DNA from: DASXTS01 sp036402215
Lineage (GTDB): Bacteria; Actinomycetota; Actinomycetes; Mycobacteriales; Pseudonocardiaceae
Direction of reading: 5' to 3'
Length of the DNA: 7,301 bases
NCBI GenBank assembly: GCA_036402215.1
Contig: DASWTI010000633.1
Coordinates: forward strand, 1 to 7,301
Part shown: positions 1 to 7,301 of the stretch, piece after piece
Position numbering within the stretch: the first letter of the stretch is position 1
Layout: the number at the start of each line of letters is the position of its first letter
Notes under the pieces: model-generated
What the model saw: the letters and a program-made list of their open reading frames with translations, nothing else
What the model was told of the DNA's origin: nothing
Database searches by the model: none
Program-made: the position numbers and the translations under genes

Positions 1-961
1 CGCCGGTCATGCCGCTGGCACCGCTGGCCCCGGCGGCGGCGGGCCGCGGGCGGTCCTCCTCGACCGGCTCGGCGTCCACCACCTCGGACGGCCCGGCCGC
101 CACGGCGTCGACCCGCTCGGCGCGGGCCGCGACCACGCGCGGGTCCTCGGTGTCCTCGGCATCCGCATCGTCGTCCGGCCAGGCGGCGCTGACCCCGACC
201 GCGCCGACAGTGGCCGCCGTGGCCGCCACCTTGGCCGCCTCGGCGTCCGCCTCGGACGTGTCGCCGGTGCCGTCGTCGTCGGCCGGGTCGTCGGGCCGGA
301 TCTCGGCGACCACCACGGTGTCCGCCGGGTCGCCGTGCACGCCGTCCACCACGTCGGCCACGTCACCGAGCAGCCGCAGCAGCCGCTCCAGCCGGGAGGG
401 CGCGGTGTTCGGCGCGACCGCGGCCGCCACCCAGGCGTCCTCGATCCACATCACCGGCACGTCGTCGCCCACGTCGTCGGCCAGCGCCACCAGCTCCGGC
501 GTGATGAACGGCCGCGCGCCGGAGACGTCCGAGGTGAAGGCGTAGCGGTCGCCCACCGGTCCCAGCAGGTCCAGCTCGGCGTCCGCCGGGAACTCCACGG
601 TCGGCAGCCAGAGCTCCAGCACCACGGCCTGCGGGACGCTGCGGTGCACGGCCGCGATCACCGCGGGGGCGCCGGCCGGCGGCACGTGGTCGAACACATG
701 CACCAGCCGGCGTCCGGCCGCGGTGAACAGCGAGCCGGTCACCAGGTCCAGCGCGGGGGCGGTGCCGCCCTTGCCGAGCGCGCCGTGCTCCCAGCGCCGC
801 GGCAGCGCCGCGTCCAGGTCCGCGAACTGCCAGCCGCGCAGCGCGGCCCAGCGCCGCCGCTCACGACTGTGCGAGGACCGCTGGCTGCGGTCGAGCATCA
901 GCAGGGAGACGCCGGCGACCCCCGCGACCGCGGCGATCACGAACCAGAGCCAGGCGTTCAC
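1..961 (-). CDS. Membrane-anchored hypothetical protein with acidic C-terminal tail (3' end outside window)
   Basis: I do not recognise a named family. The frame is open from a GTG at 961 to the left edge, giving 320 visible residues with no stop. Residues 3-22 form one strongly hydrophobic helix starting AWLWFVIAAV, followed by an Arg-rich stretch (residues 25-37), so the protein is probably anchored by its N-terminus with the rest on the cytoplasmic side (positive-inside rule). Residues about 38-222 look like a compact mixed domain (LRGWQFADLD, VVLELWLPTV, VMWIEDAWVA). After that comes a low-complexity tail rich in Asp, Glu and Ala, interrupted by an Ala/Val/Gly segment at about 242-261. 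A weak AGGG lies 8 nt upstream of the GTG. The gene follows clpB after 65 nt on the same strand, so read-through from clpB is likely. From memory the position matches Rv0383c, a predicted secreted/membrane protein next to M. tuberculosis clpB; equivalence is inferred from position only. Confidence 0.75.
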   Translation of the reverse strand, partial: MNAWLWFVIAAVAGVAGVSLLMLDRSQRSSHSRERRRWAALRGWQFADLDAALPRRWEHGALGKGGTAPALDLVTGSLFTAAGRRLVHVFDHVPPAGAPAVIAAVHRSVPQAVVLELWLPTVEFPADAELDLLGPVGDRYAFTSDVSGARPFITPELVALADDVGDDVPVMWIEDAWVAAAVAPNTAPSRLERLLRLLGDVADVVDGVHGDPADTVVVAEIRPDDPADDDGTGDTSEADAEAAKVAATAATVGAVGVSAAWPDDDADAEDTEDPRVVAARAERVDAVAAGPSEVVDAEPVEEDRPRPAAAGASGASGMTG

Positions 962-1026
962 CCCTCACACCCTAGGCCGTACCCCCGCATCGGGTGATGT
1001 TCACCGCGTTCCGACACGCATGGCAG
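962..1026. other. Short gap between clpB and the downstream membrane-protein gene
   Basis: This 65-nt gap holds only a weak 5-bp hairpin, GGTGA-TGT-TCACC (993-1005), without a T-tract, so it is a poor terminator. On the minus strand TAGGGT ends 7 nt before the GTG at 961 and could be a -10 for a leaderless transcript, but no -35 is apparent. Read-through from clpB is the simplest view. Confidence 0.35.
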
Positions 1027-3639
<2,613 letters not shown>

Positions 3640-3651
3640 TCCCACCTCACG
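3640..3651 (-). promoter_or_regulatory. Ribosome binding site of clpB
   Basis: The minus strand reads TGAGGTGGGA directly before the ATG at 3639, with GAGG about 6 nt from the start codon. This supports the 870-aa product and argues against the longer upstream reading, which would translate through the operator and promoter. Confidence 0.75.
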
Positions 3652-3700
3652 CACGCTTCGTCCAGGTCGCACGGCGACCGTACCGCCGTTCTCCCTGTCC

Positions 3701-3726
3701 AACGTCAGGAAACTTGAGTCTGTTCC
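3701..3726 (-). promoter_or_regulatory. Candidate SigH/SigR-type ECF promoter for clpB, overlapping the HAIR
   Basis: On the minus strand GGAAC (3726-3722) is followed by exactly 18 nt and then GTT (3703-3701). This fits the GGAA(T/C)-N18/19-GTT pattern of actinobacterial SigR/SigH thiol-oxidative stress promoters. The -35 element lies inside the HAIR spacer, so bound HspR would cover it. The predicted start, around 3690-3695, would leave a leader of about 50 nt before clpB. Dual SigH and HspR control of clpB is known in M. tuberculosis; its use here is inferred. The motif is short, so a chance match is possible, but the position is apt. Confidence 0.55.
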
Positions 3727-3733
3727 GCTCAAC
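3713..3733 (-). promoter_or_regulatory. HAIR operator (HspR binding site) upstream of clpB
   Basis: The plus strand shows CTTGAGT (3713-3719), a 7-nt spacer (3720-3726) and GCTCAAC (3727-3733). The known HspR-associated inverted repeat is CTTGAGT-N7-ACTCAAG, so the left arm is perfect, the right arm matches 5 of 7 and the spacer is exact. It is centred about 84 nt upstream of the clpB start. HspR, encoded at 6487-6059, is expected to bind here with DnaK as co-repressor and to release clpB on heat shock; that step is inferred from HspR biology in Streptomyces and Mycobacterium. Confidence 0.85.
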
Positions 3734-4168
3734 TCGGTGTGGCGTCCGCCCGCCACCACCTCATCGGCGCAGTCCCCGGCCGCCCGGGCGCCGTTAACAT
3801 CGACGGGCTTCGTGACAACCGCGGCCGGGTGGCCGCGGCGGTTCCGTGGCCACGGCGCGTCGGGGCGCGTGGGCGCGGTCGAGGAAGGCGGTGGCGTCGG
3901 GGGCTGCACTCGTCGGCAAGCACGGCGAGACCGAGCGGCTCGTCACCATCGGGCGGTCGTCACCCGATGAGCGCAGGGCAGCTTCCTACATGCCGTGACC
4001 TGCGCGACCACCTCCACCCGAACGTGCGATCAAGGAGCTGCACAGCCGAATGTGGGTCTATCGTCGCCTGGCGTCGGGGAGTCGCAATGGCGCTCCGGAC
4101 GGTGATCACGGGGGTGACCACGCCGTCCGGGAAGCCCGGATCTACCTGTGGAGAGCAGCGACCGGATC
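3734..4168. other. Long gap between divergent clpB and flavohaemoprotein genes
   Basis: About 435 nt separate the HAIR from the flavohaemoprotein ATG, with no convincing gene. The gap holds an 8-bp hairpin (arms 3819-3826 and 3831-3838, loop GGGT), a 12-bp palindrome CCGTGGCCACGG (3844-3855), a 35-codon ORF with a good ribosome site (GTG 3891, stop 3996-3998), a strong GGGGAG ribosome site plus ATG in the wrong frame for the downstream gene (4076-4089), a 10-bp tandem near-repeat (4101-4110 and 4113-4122) and a 6-bp hairpin (4126-4140). A TATCGT at 4059-4064 could be a -10 element, but I see no good -35. The richness in short structures suggests a regulated leader; none is proven. Confidence 0.5.
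4101..4122 (+). repeat. Tandem near-palindromic repeat upstream of the flavohaemoprotein gene
   Basis: GGTGATCACG (4101-4110) is followed two bases later by GGTGACCACG (4113-4122); the copies match at 9 of 10 positions with a 12-bp period, close to one helical turn. Each copy contains a palindrome or near-palindrome (GTGATCAC; GGTGACC). It lies 47-68 nt before the ATG at 4169 and is followed by a TCCGGG-AAG-CCCGGA hairpin (4126-4140). It could be an operator for a dimeric regulator or a leader structure. No known NsrR or Fur type consensus is evident to me. Confidence 0.4.
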
Positions 4169-5341
4169 ATGACTGCCAATGCCGTACTGACACCGATCCC
4201 GCCGCCGCGGCGGGAACCGCGGAGCGAGGCCGCCGCCATGGTGGCCCTCATCCGCGACAGCTTCGCCGTCGTCGAGCCGAGGGCCGACGAGGCCGCCCGC
4301 TTCTTCTACGCGATGCTCTTCTCGCTCGCCCCGGCGACGCGGGAGTTGTTTCCCGTCAACATGGAGGCGCAGCGCAGCCGGTTGCTGCGCGCCCTCGTGC
4401 ACGTCGTGCAGATGGTGGACCGGCCGGACGAGCTGGTGCCGTTCCTGCGGCAGCTCGGCCGTGACCACCGCAAGTTCGGCGTGGTCGCCCGGCACTACGA
4501 GGCAGTCGGCACCGCTCTCATCGGCACGCTGGCCCGGTACGCGGGCGACGCCTGGACGCCGCCCGCCGAGCGCGCCTGGACCGACGCCTACACGCTGGTC
4601 TCGCGCACCATGCTGGAGTCGGCGGAGTCCGATCAGGGGCCGGCGAGCTGGTCGGCGACCGTGGTCGACCACCAGCGGCTGTCCTGGGACCTCGCGGTCG
4701 TCCGGCTGCGGCCGGAGCAGCCCGTGCCGTACCGGGCCGGGCAGTACCTGTCGGTGGAGACGCCGCAGCGGCCCCGCCTGTGGCGGTACCTGTCACCGGC
4801 CAACGCGCCCCGGCCCGACGGGCAGCTCGAGTTCCACGTGCGCTCGGTGCGCGACGGCTGGGTCAGCCGCTCCGTCGTCGGACACTCCCAGGTCGGCGAC
4901 ACCTGGCGGATCGGTCCGCCGATGGGCCGGCTCGGCGTGGACCGGCGGTCCGGGCGCGGCGTGCTCATGGTCGCCGGCGGCACCGGGATCGCGCCCATGC
5001 GGGCCATGCTGGAGGAGCTGAGCCGCTGGGGCGGCAACCCACCGGTGCACGTGTTCTACGGCGGGCGTACCCGCGCGGACCTGTACGACCTGGACACGCT
5101 GAACGCCATGGCGGCGGCAAACCCCTGGCTGACGGTGGTGCCGGTCGTCGAGCACGAGCACACCGGCACCGGCGTGGAGCACGGCACCCTCGCCGACGCC
5201 GTCACCCGGCACGGCGCCTGGACCGACCACGACGTGCTGGTGTGCGGCTCACCGCCGATGATCCGCGCCACGGTCTCCCGCATGCTGGTGGCCGGCACGC
5301 CGCTCGACCGCATCAAGTACGACCCGTTCACGCTGGCCTGA
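4169..5341 (+). CDS. Flavohaemoprotein-like enzyme (globin + FAD/NAD reductase)
   Basis: A 390-aa cytoplasmic enzyme expected to pass electrons from NAD(P)H through FAD to haem. Classical members (Hmp) turn NO and O2 into nitrate; a divergent mycobacterial class has been linked to lactate oxidation, so the substrate here is uncertain. Globin domain, about residues 22-155: Tyr47 (B10) in FFYAMLF, Phe61 (CD1), Gln68 (E7), proximal His100 (F8) in GRDHRKF and Tyr110 (G5) all align with E. coli Hmp. The Glu that completes Hmp's proximal triad (E135) aligns with Ala152, with Glu150 and Glu153 nearby. Reductase: FAD motif RYLS (206-209), NAD pyrophosphate motif AGGTGIAPM (269-277), VCGSPPM (358-364) and C-terminal KYDPF (383-387). 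The ATG at 4169 is preferred, though its GGAGAG site is rather distant (13 nt); an in-frame GTG at 4148 adds 7 residues and the ATG at 4238 is a shorter option. Gene order next to clpB resembles Rv0385. Confidence 0.9.
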   Translation: MTANAVLTPIPPPRREPRSEAAAMVALIRDSFAVVEPRADEAARFFYAMLFSLAPATRELFPVNMEAQRSRLLRALVHVVQMVDRPDELVPFLRQLGRDHRKFGVVARHYEAVGTALIGTLARYAGDAWTPPAERAWTDAYTLVSRTMLESAESDQGPASWSATVVDHQRLSWDLAVVRLRPEQPVPYRAGQYLSVETPQRPRLWRYLSPANAPRPDGQLEFHVRSVRDGWVSRSVVGHSQVGDTWRIGPPMGRLGVDRRSGRGVLMVAGGTGIAPMRAMLEELSRWGGNPPVHVFYGGRTRADLYDLDTLNAMAAANPWLTVVPVVEHEHTGTGVEHGTLADAVTRHGAWTDHDVLVCGSPPMIRATVSRMLVAGTPLDRIKYDPFTLA

Positions 5342-5344
5342 TCG

Positions 5345-5371
5345 TCGCCTGATCCGCCCGGGGTCAGGCGA
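5345..5371. terminator. Candidate bidirectional terminator between convergent genes
   Basis: TCGCCTGA (5345-5352) and TCAGGCGA (5364-5371) form a perfect 8-bp stem with an 11-nt loop containing CCCGGG. The stem begins 3 nt after the flavohaemoprotein stop and its right arm contains the stop codon of the convergent small ORF (5366-5364). There is no T-tract, as is common in high-GC actinomycetes, so the assignment rests on position and symmetry. The left arm is partly made by a direct repeat of GCCTGATC (5336-5343 and 5347-5354). Confidence 0.5.
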
Positions 5372-5534
5372 TGAACGACAGGAGCCAGAAGAACGAGAAG
5401 ATCGAGCCGAGCACGATGCCCGCCAGGGCCACCGTGCGGTCCACCGGGCCGAGCGGCGCGCGGCGCCGCCGCACCGACAGGAACAGGCCGAACGGCGACA
5501 GGTAGCACGTGCAGCTCAGCACCAGGCCGACCAC
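5364..5534 (-). CDS. Small two-helix membrane protein, or frameshifted C-terminus of the upstream gene
   Basis: Not recognised. The frame encodes about 56 residues: a hydrophobic segment (VVGLVLSCTCYLSPFGLFLS), a basic loop (VRRRRAPLGPVDRTV) and a second hydrophobic segment (ALAGIVLGSIFSFFWLLSFIA) reaching the stop. This is a plausible helical hairpin with the basic loop in the cytoplasm. The start is uncertain: GTG at 5534 lacks a clear ribosome site, and GTG at 5522 overlaps the TGA (5518-5516) of the preceding gene, as expected for translational coupling. Further upstream this frame is Arg/Gly-rich nonsense. The alternative is one membrane protein split by a -1 frameshift, natural or a sequencing error. 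Long aromatic-aliphatic runs are unlikely by chance in DNA this GC-rich, so the segment is probably translated somehow. Confidence 0.5.
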   Translation of the reverse strand: MVGLVLSCTCYLSPFGLFLSVRRRRAPLGPVDRTVALAGIVLGSIFSFFWLLSFIA

Positions 5535-5968
5535 CGGCCCGGCGCGACGGGTCCGGCGGCCGGCCGGCCCGTGGTGCGCTCCGCCACCGCGGCCGTGCGG
5601 AACGTGCCGTCGAGCAACGGCAGCGCGCGGATGGCCTGTGCCGCGCCGCCCTCGGCGTTGACCGTCGGGGTCACGGTGACGAACGCCCGGGTGCCCAGCA
5701 CCACGGCGCGCGGCCGGCCACCGGTCACGTCGGCCCACCACTCGACGAGGTCACCGATGCGGCCGTCGACGCGGGACCGCACGTGCTCGGGCAGCAGCAG
5801 CCAGGCGTCCTCGCGGCTCACGAACCGGGCGGCGAACGCCAGCTCCCCGGCGCGGTGGGTGAGCCGGGCCGCCAGGTCACCCGACGAGGAGGCCGCCACC
5901 ACGCCGTCGCGCCGGGCCGGCACCGGCCGCTGGGTGGGAAGCCGCGACGGCAGCCGGTCGGACGACAT
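5516..5968 (-). CDS. Hypothetical protein, 150 aa
   Basis: I do not recognise the family. The N-terminus (residues 1-30) is Pro/Arg/Ser-rich and probably disordered. Residues about 31-130 look like a small alpha/beta domain: DLAARLTHRAGELAFAARFV, EDAWLLLPEHV, IGDLVEWWADV, then strand-like AVVLGTRAFVTVTPTVN and a segment ending in LLDGTFRTAAVAE. No signal peptide or membrane helix is visible. The last 15 or so residues (GRPAAGPVAPGRWSAWC) look unlike a domain end and overlap the membrane ORF in the other frame, so the true C-terminus may differ. The ATG at 5968 is chosen because GGGGGAG lies 3 nt before it; an in-frame ATG at 6040 would add 24 residues and read through the inverted repeat. It lies 90 nt downstream of hspR on the same strand, so it could be co-transcribed, but no heat-shock role follows from its sequence. 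Confidence 0.7.
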   Translation of the reverse strand: MSSDRLPSRLPTQRPVPARRDGVVAASSSGDLAARLTHRAGELAFAARFVSREDAWLLLPEHVRSRVDGRIGDLVEWWADVTGGRPRAVVLGTRAFVTVTPTVNAEGGAAQAIRALPLLDGTFRTAAVAERTTGRPAAGPVAPGRWSAWC

Positions 5969-5974
5969 GAACTC

Positions 5975-6028
5975 CCCCGGGGTGTGAGCGCTCGGCCGCA
6001 CATCGTAGCCGCGGCCCACACCCCGGGG
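5975..6028. repeat. Perfect 12-bp inverted repeat at the start of the 150-aa gene
   Basis: CCCCGGGGTGTG (5975-5986) and CACACCCCGGGG (6017-6028) are exact reverse complements around a 30-nt loop; inside it GGCCGC (5994-5999) and GCGGCC (6011-6016) add a further 6-bp stem. In minus-strand RNA the downstream arm contains four G of the GGGGGAG ribosome site of the 150-aa gene, so folding would hide it. A TACGAT (6007-6002, minus strand) in the loop resembles a -10 element. The repeat could be an operator, a translation-control hairpin or an hspR terminator. A smaller CCCGG/CCGGG hairpin (6044-6058) sits at the hspR stop. Confidence 0.6.
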
Positions 6029-6058
6029 TACGCGGTTCATCGCCCCGGGCTCACCGGG

Positions 6059-6487
6059 TCAGCGGCCCTTGGGGCGCCAGACCACGAGGGCGGTGTCCTG
6101 CGGCCGCCGCGGCACCAGGGCCCGCCGGTAGGAGGCGTGCACCGCGGCGGCGGCCTCCCCGGCGGCGGCCCTGGCCGCGGCGACCTCGGCGGCCAGCTCG
6201 GCCACCTGCTGGCGCAGCTCCTGCACCTCGCGGTCCAGCTCGATGATTCGCTTGACCCCGGCCAGGTTCACGCCCTCGTCCTGCGACAGCCGCTGCACCT
6301 CGCGCAACAGCTCGATGTCGCGCACCGAGTACCGCCGGCCGCCACCGGCGGTGCGCCCCGGGGTCACCAGACCCATGCGGTCGTAGCTGCGGAGGGTCTG
6401 GGCGTGCATGCCGGCCAGCTCGGCCGCCACCGAGATGACGAACAGCGGGGTGTCCTCGCCCGCGCCGGGCGGGATGGGCCCGATCAT
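6059..6487 (-). CDS. hspR: Heat-shock repressor HspR (MerR family)
   Basis: HspR binds HAIR operators and, with DnaK as co-repressor, holds dnaK and clpB promoters down until misfolded proteins draw DnaK away. The 142-aa product has the MerR winged helix-turn-helix: FVISVAAELAGMHAQTLRSYDRMGLVTPGRT (about 16-46) with the wing GGGRRYS (48-54), then the EGVNLAGVKRIIEL segment and a long Ala/Glu-rich coiled coil (about 83-118) for dimerisation. The C-terminal TALVVWRPKGR matches the conserved tail of HspR proteins, and there is no effector-binding domain or metal-binding cysteine. The ATG at 6487 is preferred over the adjacent GTG at 6490 because AGGGAGG lies 5 nt before it. It starts 23 nt after dnaJ, as in the dnaK-grpE-dnaJ-hspR operon, which makes the system autoregulated. 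A matching operator lies at 3713-3733. Confidence 0.96.
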   Translation of the reverse strand: MIGPIPPGAGEDTPLFVISVAAELAGMHAQTLRSYDRMGLVTPGRTAGGGRRYSVRDIELLREVQRLSQDEGVNLAGVKRIIELDREVQELRQQVAELAAEVAAARAAAGEAAAAVHASYRRALVPRRPQDTALVVWRPKGR

Positions 6488-6492
6488 CACGC

Positions 6493-6499
6493 CTCCCTA
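6493..6499 (-). promoter_or_regulatory. Ribosome binding site of hspR
   Basis: The minus strand reads AGGGAGG, 5 nt before the ATG at 6487 and only 2 nt before the GTG at 6490. The spacing decides the start in favour of the ATG. The site lies in the 23-nt gap after the dnaJ stop. Confidence 0.75.
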
Positions 6500-6510
6500 C
6501 GAAGCGCCGG

Positions 6511-7301
6511 TCAGCGCAGGCCGTTGAGCTCGGCCCGCGGGTCGTGGTCCTTGGTCGCGTCGGCGTACGCCTGCAACGCCTCCCGCGCCTGCTCGTCGAT
6601 CTCCGGCGGCACCGCCACCTGCAAGGTCACCAGCAGGTCGCCCGCGCGCCCGTTCTTGCGCTCGACGCCGCGCCCGCGCACCCGCAGGGTCCGGCCGGCG
6701 GCCGTACCCGGCGGCACCCGCAGCGCCACCGAGCCGTCCAGCGTCGGCACCGTGAGCGTGGTGCCGAGCACCAGCTCGGGGAAGGTCACCGGCACGGTGA
6801 GCGTCAGGTTGTCGCCCTGCCGCTCGAACAGCCGGTGCGGGTTGACGTGCACCACGACGAACAGGTCGCCGGCCGGCGCGCCGTTGCGCCCGGGTTCGCC
6901 GTGCCCGGCGAGCCGGATGCGCTGCCCGTCGGACACCCCGGCGGGCACCCGCACGGTCACCGTCCTGGTGCGCGTGCTGACGCCCTCGCCGCCGCACTCC
7001 AGGCACGGGTCGTCGATCAGCCGCCCGGTGCCGCGGCACTCGCGGCAGGGCTCGCTGAACGCGAACGCGCCCTGGTTGCGGGTGACCAGGCCGACCCCGG
7101 CGCACGCCGGGCAGTCCCGGGGACGGGTGCCCGGCCGGGCGCCGAGCCCGTGGCAGGTGCCGCAGGTGGCCGGCGAGGAGAGCCGCAGCGGCACCGTGGC
7201 ACCGCCGACGGCCTCGGCGAAGTCCAGCCGGATCTCGGTCTCCACGTCGGAGCCGCGACGCGGCCGGTTGGGCGCGGTCCCGCGCCCGGCCGCGCCACGG
7301 C
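6511..7301 (-). CDS. dnaJ: Chaperone DnaJ, C-terminal 262 residues (5' end outside window)
   Basis: DnaJ (Hsp40) binds unfolded clients and stimulates the ATPase of DnaK. The J domain lies beyond the right edge. Visible are the end of the Gly/Arg-rich linker, then VETEIRLDFAEAVGG, which opens client-binding domain I, with the zinc-finger region inserted into it: four CxxCxGxG motifs, CGTCHGLG, CPACAGVG, CRECRGTG and CLECGGEG, at visible residues 46, 63, 85 and 99. All eight cysteines are present, so this is a type I (class A) DnaJ. Client-binding domain II follows (GDLFVVVHVNPHRLFERQGDNL, then FPELVLGTTLTVPTLDG) and a short tail ending NGLR. A GTG at 7245 is only internal, since the frame continues to the edge. 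Its place before hspR is that of the DnaJ of the dnaK operon, so transcription probably comes from a dnaK promoter outside the window. Confidence 0.96.
   Translation of the reverse strand, partial: RGAAGRGTAPNRPRRGSDVETEIRLDFAEAVGGATVPLRLSSPATCGTCHGLGARPGTRPRDCPACAGVGLVTRNQGAFAFSEPCRECRGTGRLIDDPCLECGGEGVSTRTRTVTVRVPAGVSDGQRIRLAGHGEPGRNGAPAGDLFVVVHVNPHRLFERQGDNLTLTVPVTFPELVLGTTLTVPTLDGSVALRVPPGTAAGRTLRVRGRGVERKNGRAGDLLVTLQVAVPPEIDEQAREALQAYADATKDHDPRAELNGLR

Noticed and set aside
9..545. Plus-strand Ser/Ala/Thr-rich open frame near the left edge, and an Arg/Pro/Thr-rich minus-strand one at 7-366
   Set aside because: Both overlap the minus-strand membrane-protein frame, which has a membrane helix, a domain-like core and better codon pattern. 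The compositions are typical of shadow frames.
3640..3909. In-frame upstream extension of clpB to 3909 (90 extra codons)
   Set aside because: It would translate across the HAIR operator and promoter, has no family similarity, and the MNAFNPTTKTQ start with its ribosome site fits known ClpB N-termini.
4780..5352. Plus-strand 190-codon Arg/Ala/Gly-rich frame inside the flavohaemoprotein gene
   Set aside because: It is a frame shadow of the reductase domain, whose FAD and NAD motifs are all in the other frame.
6497..7105. Arg-rich minus-strand frame inside dnaJ
   Set aside because: It is an off-frame reading of dnaJ; the in-frame product carries all four zinc motifs.

Overview
The window is very GC-rich chromosomal DNA, with coding frames showing strong G/C bias at third codon positions. 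It carries the actinobacterial heat-shock set: dnaJ, hspR and clpB, plus an HspR-type (HAIR) operator in front of clpB. An actinomycete is the clear reading. The family (for example Pseudonocardiaceae or Micromonosporaceae) cannot be settled from this sequence alone.

Layout from right to left, because most genes are on the minus strand. The 3' part of dnaJ enters at the right edge (7301 to 6511), followed after 23 nt by hspR (6487-6059), the MerR-family repressor that uses DnaK as co-repressor. Next comes an unrecognised 150-aa protein (5968-5516), whose start lies beside a perfect 12-bp inverted repeat. A tiny two-helix membrane ORF (5534-5364) overlaps its end in another frame. A globin-FAD-NAD flavohaemoprotein gene (4169-5341) lies on the plus strand and converges on this group, with an inverted-repeat terminator candidate between. 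A long gap of about 530 nt follows, then clpB on the minus strand (3639-1027) and a membrane-anchored hypothetical protein (961 to beyond position 1).

How the genes work together: DnaJ passes misfolded proteins to DnaK and ClpB pulls apart aggregates with DnaK/DnaJ, so these genes form one disaggregation machine. HspR is encoded in the same window. The clpB upstream region carries an HspR-type operator (3713-3733) with a GGAAC-N18-GTT match to SigH/SigR-type promoters overlapping it. This suggests clpB is controlled both by heat (HspR release) and by thiol-oxidative stress (SigH/SigR). The flavohaemoprotein, a redox/NO-type enzyme, is divergent from clpB, and the clpB flank (membrane protein - clpB - divergent flavohaemoprotein) resembles, from memory, Mycobacterium tuberculosis Rv0383c-Rv0384c-Rv0385.

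I see no mobile element, CRISPR array, tRNA or rRNA. The genes themselves are mostly ordinary. The less-explained parts are the long clpB/flavohaemoprotein gap with its tandem repeats, hairpins and small ORF, the 12-bp inverted repeat between hspR and the hypothetical gene, and the possible frameshift or overlapping membrane micro-ORF downstream.
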